From an uncultured Bacteroidota bacterium (GTDB lineage Bacteria; Bacteroidota; Bacteroidia; Bacteroidales; P3), in the NCBI GenBank assembly GCA_900546465.1, contig URCX01000031.1, positions 1-14,609 on the forward strand: DNA of 14,609 nt. The letters run 5' to 3'. This document shows, one piece after another, positions 7,336 through 14,603 of the stretch. A program made the position numbers and the translations under genes. The notes under the pieces are model-generated. The model was not told where the DNA came from and searched no databases. It saw nothing but the letters and a program-made list of their open reading frames with translations. Position 1 is the stretch's first letter; each line of letters opens with the position of its first letter.

Positions 7336-7363
7336 TTGGTACGTGGTTTTTTTCTTACCTTTG
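7336..7363 (+). promoter_or_regulatory. Bacteroidota-type promoter of the carboxypeptidase operon
   Basis: TTG at 7336-7338 sits at the -33 position and TACCTTTG at 7356-7363 is an exact TAnnTTTG -7 box. The 20-nt start-to-start spacing is right for the Bacteroidota primary sigma factor. The implied transcription start is about 7367-7370, only a few bases before the ATG at 7372. This promoter would drive the carboxypeptidase and probably the four closely spaced genes behind it. Confidence 0.68.
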
Positions 7364-7371
7364 CAAACGGT

Positions 7372-9072
7372 ATGTCAAGGAAGTTTTTTTGTTTTTTGTC
7401 ATTTGTCGGCTTGTTTATCGCTTTATGCAGCGGGCAGGATGTGGACAGGCGTGAGGTGGAAGCCGTATTGCAACAGAGAGGTGAGGCAAAGGTGTTAGTG
7501 AGTGCCGAAAAGGCGGATTTGCAAAGACTTGCCAATATTGTGAGCTTGGATTACAGACATGGCGACAAATGGTTGGCATACGTGAATAAAAGACAATTCG
7601 AGGCTCTTTGCAAGTCCGGTTTTGCTTTTGAACTCTTGGAAGAAGAGAAGACGAAGGCGGCGGATATGGCTACTGATATTTCGCAAATGCAATCATGGAA
7701 TCGTTACCCCACTTATGAGACTTATACTGCCATGATGCAGAATTTTGCATTCCAATACCCTTTTTTATGTTCTGTGGATACCATAGGCATGAGCGTGAAC
7801 GGACGTTTGTTGTTGTGTTTGCGACTTACGGATAATTCTTACAATGAAAATCAAAAACCTAAGTTCTTTTACAGTTCAAGTATTCACGGAGATGAGTTGA
7901 CGGGTATGATAATGCTTCTCAGGCTTGCGGATAGTTTGTTGTCGTCTTATCAAAGCGATGAAACTATAAGGGATTTGCTTTCCTCGCTTGAATTGTATAT
8001 TTGCCCGCTTGCCAATCCGGATGGAGCCTATGCGGGAGGTAATGCAAGTGTTTCGTCTGCAACAAGATACAATGCCAATCATATAGATTTGAATCGTAAT
8101 TTCCCCGACCCTGTAATGGGTAGTCATTACGATGGAGAACAATATCAGACGGAGACAATGGCATTCATGAACTATGCTCGGGTAAGGCGTTTCGATGTGT
8201 CTGCCAATCTGCATGGTGGAGCGGAGGTATGTAACTATCCTTGGGACTTTCGCACAAGTGAGGAAGGTTCGCATGCCGATAAGGCATGGTTCGAGGAAAA
8301 TTGTTTGCAGTTTGTAAACGAAGTAAGGATGTATTCGCCTGCGTATTATTTCACAGATGTGAGTTATGACGGTATTACGGAGGGTGGAGATTGGTATAAA
8401 GTTTATGGAGGCAGGCAGGATTGGCATAATTACTTCATGAAGTGCAGGGAAATAACCATTGAAATAAGTTCTTCCAAGACTCCCTCCGCAGCTTTTCTGC
8501 CTAAGTATTGGTATTATCTCGGAAAAGCTTTGCCTTCATACGTTTCCAATAGTACGAAAGGCATTAAAGGAGTGGTGAAAGATAGTTTGAACGGAGAGGA
8601 ATTGGACAGTGTACTGATAAAAGTGGAGGGTTTGGAGGGCGAAGAAGCGAGCGTTTTCTCGAAAGGGAACGGCTTTTATTTCAGAGCTTTGTCCGCAGGA
8701 GAATATACCTTGACTTTTTCAAAGGAAGGATATGAAAGCAAAAGCCTCAGCCTATATGTTCCTGCAAACGGCACCTCAAGTTGCGATGTATTGCTGAAAA
8801 GAAATCTTACATTTGATATTCAGCCAACCGAAACAAAATTACAGGCAGAGATATACCCCAATCCGAACCATGGCTGCTTTATATTGAAAACCAATGCAGA
8901 GGGACAATATCGCATACTCGGCTTGGCCGGCAATGTTTTGCAAATAGGAGAATTGCAAAAGGGAGAAAACACGGTGGAAACCAAGACCTGCTCGGCAGGA
9001 TATTACATACTGCAAATTCTTCCGCAGGCTTTGGATTTGCAAAGCACAAAGCATATAATAATTGTGCAGTGA
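7372..9072 (+). CDS. T9SS-exported M14 zinc carboxypeptidase with C-terminal sorting domain
   Basis: About 566 residues from the ATG at 7372, where a signal peptide begins (MSRKFFCFLSFVGLFIALCSGQ). A TTG at 7336 is in frame but belongs to the promoter. The peptidase domain spans about 95-385: zinc ligands His172 and Glu175 in SIHGDE, the substrate-binding NPDG and DLNRNFPD segments, the third zinc ligand His281 in ANLHGG, and the catalytic Glu364 in EITIEIS. A carboxypeptidase-regulatory-like beta-sandwich follows at about 395-480 (GIKGVVKDS ... GFYFRALSAGEYTLTFSKEGY). The last 75 residues are a type A T9SS sorting domain, with IYPNPNHGCFIL, YRILGLAGNVLQIGEL, SAGYYILQI and a short basic/hydrophobic end. 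The protein is therefore expected to cross the outer membrane through the Por/T9SS system and be released or attached to A-LPS-type glycan. It removes C-terminal residues from peptides. The next gene starts one base after its stop. Confidence 0.93.
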   Translation: MSRKFFCFLSFVGLFIALCSGQDVDRREVEAVLQQRGEAKVLVSAEKADLQRLANIVSLDYRHGDKWLAYVNKRQFEALCKSGFAFELLEEEKTKAADMATDISQMQSWNRYPTYETYTAMMQNFAFQYPFLCSVDTIGMSVNGRLLLCLRLTDNSYNENQKPKFFYSSSIHGDELTGMIMLLRLADSLLSSYQSDETIRDLLSSLELYICPLANPDGAYAGGNASVSSATRYNANHIDLNRNFPDPVMGSHYDGEQYQTETMAFMNYARVRRFDVSANLHGGAEVCNYPWDFRTSEEGSHADKAWFEENCLQFVNEVRMYSPAYYFTDVSYDGITEGGDWYKVYGGRQDWHNYFMKCREITIEISSSKTPSAAFLPKYWYYLGKALPSYVSNSTKGIKGVVKDSLNGEELDSVLIKVEGLEGEEASVFSKGNGFYFRALSAGEYTLTFSKEGYESKSLSLYVPANGTSSCDVLLKRNLTFDIQPTETKLQAEIYPNPNHGCFILKTNAEGQYRILGLAGNVLQIGELQKGENTVETKTCSAGYYILQILPQALDLQSTKHIIIVQ

Positions 9073-9073
9073 T

Positions 9074-9967
9074 ATGGAAAAGAAAGGCATAACAAAAATA
9101 TTCATTGCGTCATCGATTGCTGCGGCAGGCTTGTTTGCAGTTGTTGTTCTGTATTTCGATTTATGCGATGAGGTATTTTGTCGATTGCTTTCAGCCTTTC
9201 TGCTTGGAGGAATATCGCTTGCAGTATTTATAATGCTTATTTGCAGTATGAAAGCCAAGAAAAAACAGAATGATTATGTGGATTCCATGGTGCATGAGCT
9301 GAAAACCCCAATCGCAGGTATGCAACTGATTTGCGAAATGTTGTCCGACAAAACCATAAGTCTCACAGAAGAGGCAAAAAACGGTTATATAGCTACGTTG
9401 AAAGAGGAAATCGACAGATTGAAACTGCTTGTAGGTAATATACTTTGCAGTTCCCAAACAGCTAAAATAAAACACTATGCTTTGAAAGACAGAGTACAGG
9501 CAAATAAACTGCTTGCCGAAGTGGCAGATTTATTTGCTCCAAGGATTGAACAGTCAAAGGGGAAACTAAGTGTGGAAGAGGATAAGTTGAACTCGGAACT
9601 CATGACCGATGAAACGCAGTTGAAAAATATTCTTATAAACCTTGTGGAAAACGCAATAAAATATAGCGGAGACAATATCGTTATAAATTTGTCTGCAAAG
9701 CAGGAGGGAGATTATTTTGTTTTCGAGGTGAAAGACAGAGGTATCGGCATAGCAAAAAAGAACTTGAAAAAGATATTCCGAAAAGCTTACAGGGTGAAAG
9801 CCGAGGGCGGAACTTCTCAAGTGAAAGGCTTCGGGATAGGATTGTTCTATGTTTATCGCACCTGCAAAGCCTTGAAAGGCGAAGTAAAGGTAAGAAGCGA
9901 AGTCGGCAAAGGCTCTGTGTTCTCACTGAATTTCCCGAAAGAATTGATAATAACGACAAAACAATAA
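9074..9967 (+). CDS. Compact membrane histidine kinase without adjacent response regulator
   Basis: A 297-residue sensor kinase counted from the ATG at 9074; an upstream in-frame TTG is less likely because it overlaps the previous stop. Two transmembrane helices (about 7-28 and 39-58) enclose a loop of only about ten residues, DLCDEVFCRLL, with Cys31 and Cys36, so there is no periplasmic sensor domain. The dimerisation/phosphoacceptor domain (HisKA) has His74 in SMVHELKTPI. The ATPase domain has the N box with Asn193 in LVENAIKYSG, G1 DRGIGI at 221-226 and G2 GFGIGL at 252-257, so it should be active. No receiver-domain protein is encoded in the window. The gene lies one base after a T9SS cargo gene and 8 bp before a barrel gene. 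Bacteroidota have kinases separated from their regulators, such as PorY for T9SS genes, but this protein is shorter, so equating it with PorY would be a guess. Confidence 0.9.
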   Translation: MEKKGITKIFIASSIAAAGLFAVVVLYFDLCDEVFCRLLSAFLLGGISLAVFIMLICSMKAKKKQNDYVDSMVHELKTPIAGMQLICEMLSDKTISLTEEAKNGYIATLKEEIDRLKLLVGNILCSSQTAKIKHYALKDRVQANKLLAEVADLFAPRIEQSKGKLSVEEDKLNSELMTDETQLKNILINLVENAIKYSGDNIVINLSAKQEGDYFVFEVKDRGIGIAKKNLKKIFRKAYRVKAEGGTSQVKGFGIGLFYVYRTCKALKGEVKVRSEVGKGSVFSLNFPKELIITTKQ

Positions 9968-9975
9968 TACGAAAG

Positions 9976-10755
9976 ATGAAAAAAACGCTACTTCTCATAT
10001 TGACAGTGATACTAAGCCTTGATTTGTCTGCACAACTGCAAGGCGGGAGTGTAAGTACCGGCAAAGACAAAGCTGTAAGCACTCCATTCTTTGCAGCTTC
10101 CGCAGGTTGGACGTTTCCATACGGTGAAATGGGTAACAGATACAAATCCTTCATGAATGTAAACGCCGATTTAGGTTGGAAAACAGAGAGTAATTGGCTT
10201 TGGGATTTTCAGTTCGCTTTTCAATTCGGTTCGGATAATGTGAAAATCAAGAATGATATTTTGCAAGGAATGATGACCGATTCATCTAATCCGTTCATTA
10301 TTTCTCAGGCAGGAACGGATGCAGGTCTTATTGCCTACAATAGAAACATAAGTTTCTCGCTTTTCTTCGGTAAAGTGATACCCTTGTGGTTTTCAAATCC
10401 TAATTCCGGCTTGCTTGTAAGCGTAGGAGCAGGATATATACAACATCAGATAATATACCAAAACACAATGGAGAAAGCTCCTCAAATCCAAGGTGATTAC
10501 GCATACGGTTACGACAGACAAATGCGTGGTCCGATGCTTTCTGCTTTTGTAGGATATTTTTATATGAGCAAAAACAGTTTTGCAAACTTCTTTGCAGGAG
10601 TGCAGTTCGACAATGCGTGGACGAAAATGACGAGAGAATATCAATTTGATTTAAGGAGTGGAGACAGCAAATGGTATATAGATAGAATGTTTACATTGAA
10701 AATCGGCTGGATGTTCCCTTTCTTCGGAAGAGATGCCGATAAGATTTACTTTTAA
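9976..10755 (+). CDS. Outer-membrane beta-barrel protein, function unknown
   Basis: 259 residues with a signal peptide (MKKTLLLILTVILSLDLSAQ, cleavage SA|Q at 19/20). The mature chain alternates amphipathic strands with aromatic residues: AASAGWTFPYGEM, LGWKTESNWLWDFQFAF, then FVGYFYMSKNSFANFFAGVQ and LKIGWMFPFFGRDADKIYF. The C-terminal strand ending in Phe is typical of barrels folded by the BAM machinery. It fits a conserved Bacteroidales outer-membrane protein family that I recall next to the Kdo transferase gene. No enzyme motif is seen. It lies 8 bp after the kinase and 11 bp before kdtA, so all are probably on one message. Its role might be LPS-related, but that is only context. Confidence 0.82.
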   Translation: MKKTLLLILTVILSLDLSAQLQGGSVSTGKDKAVSTPFFAASAGWTFPYGEMGNRYKSFMNVNADLGWKTESNWLWDFQFAFQFGSDNVKIKNDILQGMMTDSSNPFIISQAGTDAGLIAYNRNISFSLFFGKVIPLWFSNPNSGLLVSVGAGYIQHQIIYQNTMEKAPQIQGDYAYGYDRQMRGPMLSAFVGYFYMSKNSFANFFAGVQFDNAWTKMTREYQFDLRSGDSKWYIDRMFTLKIGWMFPFFGRDADKIYF

Positions 10756-10766
10756 TCCCTGTTTAT

Positions 10767-11981
10767 ATGCGTATTGTCTATAATATAGGTATTGCAATAT
10801 ATATATTCGTTCTGCATATCGTTGCTTTGTTCAATCGGAAGGTCAAGACGATGTTGCAAGGCGAAGCAAGGTGCTTCGATACCTTGAAAACAATCAATCC
10901 CGAAGACCAAGTCATTTGGTTCCACTGTGCTTCACTCGGAGAATTTGAGCAGGGACGACCTCTTATTGAGGCATTGAAAGCGGCTGATACGAACTATAAA
11001 ATACTCCTTTCGTTCTATTCTCCATCGGGATACGAGATACGTAAGGACTATTCCTTTGCGGAATGGGTCGTTTACCTGCCTAACGATACCGAAAGCAATG
11101 CCCGTAAATTCGTGTCTTATGCCAATCCGCGTCTTACGTTCTTTGTGAAATACGAGTTTTGGTACAATTATCTCAAAGCCTTGAAAGGCAGGAGGGTATT
11201 TCAGGTTTCGCTTATTCTTCGTCCCGATCAATACTTCTTTAAGCCATACGGAAAATGGTTTGTCCGTCGATTGGAAGTATTTGAACACTTCTTCGTTCAG
11301 AACGAACAGACGGTGGAACTTCTCGAATCGGCAGGCTATACAAATGTAAGTCTCAGCGGAGATACCAGATTTGACAGAGTGGCACAGATTGCGAAGAATG
11401 CCAAGCGTTTTCCGCAGATTGAAACCTTTTGTTCTTCGGGTGGGAAAATCCTTTTGGCAGGAAGCAGTTGGGAAGAGGACGAAGACATTATTGCACACCT
11501 GCCAAAAGAAATAGGATTGAAGTATATAATTGCCCCACATGTCGTTTCGGAGGTTCACATCAAGGCTTTGCTGAATTTATTTCCCGAAGCGATACTGTAT
11601 TCCGAGGCGAACCGTCATGATTTGAGCAAGGCAAGGGTGTTGATTATAGATTGCATAGGCATTCTTTCAAGTCTGTACGGCTATTGCGACATTGCATATA
11701 TAGGAGGCGGCTTCGGAGCAGGCATACACAATACATTGGAAGCTGCAACTTTTGGAAAGCCCGTTTGTTTTGGTACTAACTACAAACATTTTCAGGAAGC
11801 GGTGGATTTGGTAGAAAGAAAAGCAGCCTTTTGCATAAGGAATACGGAAGACTTAAGCCGTATTTTGAAATGTTTGTGCGATGACAAAGCATTCTATGAG
11901 CAATCTGCCAAAGCGGCTCTCGATTATACGAGGGAGAAAGCAGGAGCTTGCAAAATAATTCTTGATTACTTGAATGTTTAA
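10767..11981 (+). CDS. waaA: 3-deoxy-D-manno-octulosonic acid (Kdo) transferase
   Basis: A 404-residue GT-B glycosyltransferase (family GT30, also named KdtA) that transfers Kdo from CMP-Kdo to lipid A precursor on the inner face of the cytoplasmic membrane. An N-terminal membrane anchor (about 4-22) is followed by the family motif WFHCASLGEFEQGRPLIEAL, with Glu59 as the probable catalytic base. Then come LLSFYSPSGYEI, the KYEFWYNYL motif, the second Rossmann domain starting near ILLAGSSWEEDE, and the nucleotide-sugar-binding loop IGGGFGAGIHNTLEAATFGK at about 311-330. The C-terminus is a normal helical end. Length is usual for the family. Start ATG at 10767 is 11 bp after the barrel gene. 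Whether it adds one or two Kdo residues cannot be read from the sequence. Confidence 0.95.
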   Translation: MRIVYNIGIAIYIFVLHIVALFNRKVKTMLQGEARCFDTLKTINPEDQVIWFHCASLGEFEQGRPLIEALKAADTNYKILLSFYSPSGYEIRKDYSFAEWVVYLPNDTESNARKFVSYANPRLTFFVKYEFWYNYLKALKGRRVFQVSLILRPDQYFFKPYGKWFVRRLEVFEHFFVQNEQTVELLESAGYTNVSLSGDTRFDRVAQIAKNAKRFPQIETFCSSGGKILLAGSSWEEDEDIIAHLPKEIGLKYIIAPHVVSEVHIKALLNLFPEAILYSEANRHDLSKARVLIIDCIGILSSLYGYCDIAYIGGGFGAGIHNTLEAATFGKPVCFGTNYKHFQEAVDLVERKAAFCIRNTEDLSRILKCLCDDKAFYEQSAKAALDYTREKAGACKIILDYLNV

Positions 11982-11995
11982 CTATAATCTCGACT

Positions 11996-14383
11996 ATGCG
12001 AAACATCAAATACGCTTTTTTCTTACTCTTAATCAGTACTCTTTTCTTTGCGTGCAGTCCTACAAAGCATATAAGCAAGAATGGATACATACTTTCCAAG
12101 AACAAAATCGATTGTAACAGTAAATTGGTCAGTTCCTCCGATTTGAAAAACCTGATAAAGCAAGACCCTAATGGCACATTTCTTGGGGTCAAATGGGGTA
12201 TGTATTTCTATTCTTTGAGCGAAAGAGGAGAGGATTCGACAGTTAATTTCATTTCACGCAATGTTTTCCGCAGATTAGGCTCACATCCGGTTGAACTAAA
12301 TGAAAGACTGATTGGAGAAACAGAGGAGGAGATGAGAAAATTCTTGAAAAGCAAGGGCGTTTTCCAAGCAGGAGTAACGCATACTCTCGCTCCCGTCAGG
12401 CGTATGTGGGTTCCTTGGACTTCGTATAAGCATAGGAAAAAAGTAATATACAATATTGATGTGCCGGCACGGTATAAAATAAACGAGTTATTGCTGTCTG
12501 TCGATGACAGTGTGTTGAAACAAAAAGTAGAGAAGATATACCCCGGTACCGTAATCAGCCCGGGAAGTTATTATGACGAAGACAAATTAAGCCAAATTCG
12601 CTCAACAATTACAACAACCCTAAGAGAAAGCGGATATTATGCTTTCAACGAAAAGTACATACGCTTTGAGGTCGATACAAATTTGAATACCAACAGTCTG
12701 AATCTTACACTTGTGCTTTCCAATCCCGATAATACAGGGAAGCATAAGCCGTACAAAATTCATAACATATATGTTTATCCCGACTATTCTCCCTCTTCTT
12801 CCTCGGAACGTCCGCAAATAGTGGATACAAACGAAGTTCGGCATAAACCACATAGAACTGCCAAGCTCTCTCGTTTCTATTTCATTCGTACAGGTCATCA
12901 ATCCATAAAGGATAAGCCCATAATGCGAAGCATACTTTTCCAGAATGGAGATATGTTTTCGCCGACCATGGCAAGGAATACCCGTAATGCCCTTTCTCAA
13001 TTACAGAACTTCAAATATATAGACATATCTTTTTTCCCTCAAAGCAACAGTTCGACAGATACTCTGCCTTTGGACTGTCTTATAAGACTGTCAATGTCTC
13101 AGCCTATAAAGCTGACAACTTCTTTTGAAATGAATTTCTCTGCCACTAACAACAGTATAAACCTTCAACAAAGCTCAAACCTCGGTTCGGAGATAAATAT
13201 AGGATTTTCTCACAGTAATCTACTTAAAGGAGCAGAGATTTTATCTGCCAATATCAAAACAGCGGTAGAGGTTCGCAGCGATATATTTTCTTCAAGCAAG
13301 GGAGAAAACCTATGGAATTGGTTTAATGCTTTTGAGTTGGGCTTTGATCTCGGGATAGAACTGCCGCGTTTTCTCGCCCCTTTCTCTACAAGACTTTATT
13401 CGATGAGATTTCGTCCGCATACTTCGATAAAACTCGCCTACAATATCCAGAGACGCACCTATTACAATCGCAAAATATCCACCGTAAACTACGAATACTC
13501 TTGGCAAAGCAGTCCCGCAAACAGCTTTTCTTTCAGTCCTCTGGAAGTGAACTTTGTGGATATGGAAATAACAGACGACAATTATGCTGCCATTATCTCA
13601 AAACTCGATAAGCGAATACAGTATCAAATGTCCAATCACTTGGTTACGGATACAAGATTCAGCTTCGTTCACAACGGACAGGCAACGTCCAAAACCAAAG
13701 ACTTCAATTATATACGTACAAACGTGGAAGCCTCGGGTAATATCCTTTATCTGATAAGCAAGTTGTCGAAACAATCGAAAAATGCACAAGAACAATATGA
13801 AGTATTGGGTATCCCTTACTCCCAATATTTGAGAGGCGATTTGGATTTCGTACACTATCATACGCTCAAAAAGAGAACCAAGTTTGTAAGCAGGTTTTTT
13901 GCCGGTATAGGCTGGTATTACGGCAATGCAACAAGTCTTCCGTACGAGAAGAGTTTCTTTGCCGGAGGAGCAAACAACATAAGAGCATGGCAGCTTCGCG
14001 AATTAGGTCCGGGAAGCAGTGCATCGACGAACTTATACGATAAAACACAAACCGGAGACCTTACATTCGGTATCAATTTAGAGTATCGCTTTCCCTTATT
14101 CAGCGTATTGGAAGGAGCAACCTTCTTGGACGCAGGCAATATATGGACATGGAAAGGTGAAGATATTACTCCGGGAAGTTCATTCGACATAAAACGTTTC
14201 TACAAAGAAATAGCTGTAGGCATAGGCTTCGGATTGAGAATAAATATACAGTTTTTAATTTTACGATTTGACCTTGCTGCCAAGGTGTACGACCCTTCCC
14301 TTCCGGAGAAAGAACGCTTTATCATTCAGGACACTGATTTCAAAGACCTACAACTTCAAATCGGTATAGGTTATCCGTTCTAA
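11996..14383 (+). CDS. tamL: Lipidated TamA/BamA-family outer-membrane protein (TamL-like)
   Basis: A 795-residue Omp85-superfamily protein. The N-terminus has a lipoprotein signal, FFLLLISTLFFACSPTK, with the lipid-modified Cys20. The next residues are SPTKHI, without the acidic surface-export signal known in Bacteroides lipoproteins, so the anchor should face the periplasm. The start of the mature protein, ISKNGYILSKNKID, fits the TamL family (usually GEYLLDKVKI). POTRA-like modules span about 110-340 and the 16-strand barrel about 380-795. The conserved Omp85 loop motif appears as FFAGGANNIRAWQLRELGPG with IRAW at 662-665, where BamA has VRGF. The protein ends in a barrel strand, LQLQIGIGYPF. 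Family knowledge says TamL works with TamB in outer-membrane assembly or lipid movement; no tamB is in the window. It follows waaA by 14 bp. Confidence 0.9.
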   Translation: MRNIKYAFFLLLISTLFFACSPTKHISKNGYILSKNKIDCNSKLVSSSDLKNLIKQDPNGTFLGVKWGMYFYSLSERGEDSTVNFISRNVFRRLGSHPVELNERLIGETEEEMRKFLKSKGVFQAGVTHTLAPVRRMWVPWTSYKHRKKVIYNIDVPARYKINELLLSVDDSVLKQKVEKIYPGTVISPGSYYDEDKLSQIRSTITTTLRESGYYAFNEKYIRFEVDTNLNTNSLNLTLVLSNPDNTGKHKPYKIHNIYVYPDYSPSSSSERPQIVDTNEVRHKPHRTAKLSRFYFIRTGHQSIKDKPIMRSILFQNGDMFSPTMARNTRNALSQLQNFKYIDISFFPQSNSSTDTLPLDCLIRLSMSQPIKLTTSFEMNFSATNNSINLQQSSNLGSEINIGFSHSNLLKGAEILSANIKTAVEVRSDIFSSSKGENLWNWFNAFELGFDLGIELPRFLAPFSTRLYSMRFRPHTSIKLAYNIQRRTYYNRKISTVNYEYSWQSSPANSFSFSPLEVNFVDMEITDDNYAAIISKLDKRIQYQMSNHLVTDTRFSFVHNGQATSKTKDFNYIRTNVEASGNILYLISKLSKQSKNAQEQYEVLGIPYSQYLRGDLDFVHYHTLKKRTKFVSRFFAGIGWYYGNATSLPYEKSFFAGGANNIRAWQLRELGPGSSASTNLYDKTQTGDLTFGINLEYRFPLFSVLEGATFLDAGNIWTWKGEDITPGSSFDIKRFYKEIAVGIGFGLRINIQFLILRFDLAAKVYDPSLPEKERFIIQDTDFKDLQLQIGIGYPF

Positions 14384-14443
14384 CGACCAAGCAAAGCACT
14401 TTTACATTTTGTTATTTCTTATTGTCTGTACTGCGAAAGCGTA

Positions 14444-14483
14444 AAACGGCGAAACTTATAGCCGACGCCCTTTCTTGAAAAGG
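14444..14483 (-). repeat. Intergenic repeat, inverted copy of the 7250-7276 region
   Basis: Two blocks match the region upstream of the carboxypeptidase gene exactly when read on the minus strand: the 13-mer CCTTTTCAAGAAA (14483 to 14471; copy at 7250-7262) and the 11-mer TTTCGCCGTTT (14454 to 14444; copy at 7266-7276). The order is the same, but the spacing is 16 nt here and 3 nt there. The region also has a bulged hairpin, GCGT at 14439-14442 and CGGC at 14447-14450 pairing with GCCG at 14461-14464 and ACGC at 14465-14468. This is suggestive of a dispersed non-coding element, not proof of one. Confidence 0.42.
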
Positions 14484-14484
14484 G

Positions 14485-14525
14485 TAAAAACAAAAGGAGG
14501 ATTTCACTTACATGAAATCCCTCTT
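14485..14525 (-). terminator. Intrinsic terminator of the minus-strand tRNA
   Basis: GGATTTCA at 14499-14506 and TGAAATCC at 14513-14520 form an 8-bp stem with a 6-nt loop. The stem continues, after an A/C mismatch, through four more pairs (one G-T) to 14494 and 14525. On the minus strand the hairpin is followed by CCTTTTGTTTTTA (14497-14485), a good U-tract. It lies directly downstream of the tRNA-Met. Reading in the + direction there is no T-run after the stem, so it does not look like a terminator for tamL. Confidence 0.78.
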
Positions 14526-14529
14526 GATG

Positions 14530-14603
14530 TAGCGGGAACGAGAGTTGAACTCGTGACCTCCGGGTTATGAATCCGACGCTCTAACCAACTGAGCTATCCC
14601 GCC
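14530..14603 (-). tRNA. tRNA-Met (CAT), elongator type
   Basis: On the minus strand a full cloverleaf is visible in 74 nt. The acceptor stem is GGCGGGA/TCCCGCT (with G1-U72 wobble), the D stem GCTC/GAGC, the anticodon loop TTCATAA with anticodon CAT, the variable loop AGGTC, and the T arm ACGAG-TTCAACT-CTCGT, with discriminator A at 14530. The 3' CCA is not encoded (ACA follows). The closing pair of the anticodon stem is an A-C mismatch at 31-39. The initiator features (C1-A72 mismatch and three G-C pairs in the anticodon stem) are absent. A lysidine-modified tRNA-Ile with the same anticodon is a remote alternative. The terminator lies just downstream. Confidence 0.93.

Larger units (their letters stand above)
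14384..14529. other. Intergenic region between tamL and tRNA-Met
   Basis: 146 bp without a coding frame I would support. It holds a small stem CCCTTT/AAAGGG at 14468-14484 with a CTTGA loop, followed by A-rich rather than T-rich sequence, the tRNA terminator at its right end, and the repeat blocks described separately. I see no clear + strand terminator for the tamL operon here. Confidence 0.6.

Noticed and set aside
7876..8427. Minus-strand frame of 183 codons
   Set aside because: Covers the active-site region of the carboxypeptidase in antisense; no independent support.
10932..11558. Minus-strand frame of 208 codons
   Set aside because: Lies wholly inside waaA, whose motifs are unambiguous on the other strand.
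14468..14484. CCCTTT/AAAGGG hairpin as the tamL operon terminator
   Set aside because: It is followed by A-rich sequence in the + direction, so no U-tract would form in the RNA. It may be only part of the repeat.
14530..14603. Reading the tRNA as initiator tRNA-fMet
   Set aside because: The first acceptor pair is G-U rather than a C-A mismatch, and the anticodon stem lacks the three consecutive G-C pairs of initiators.
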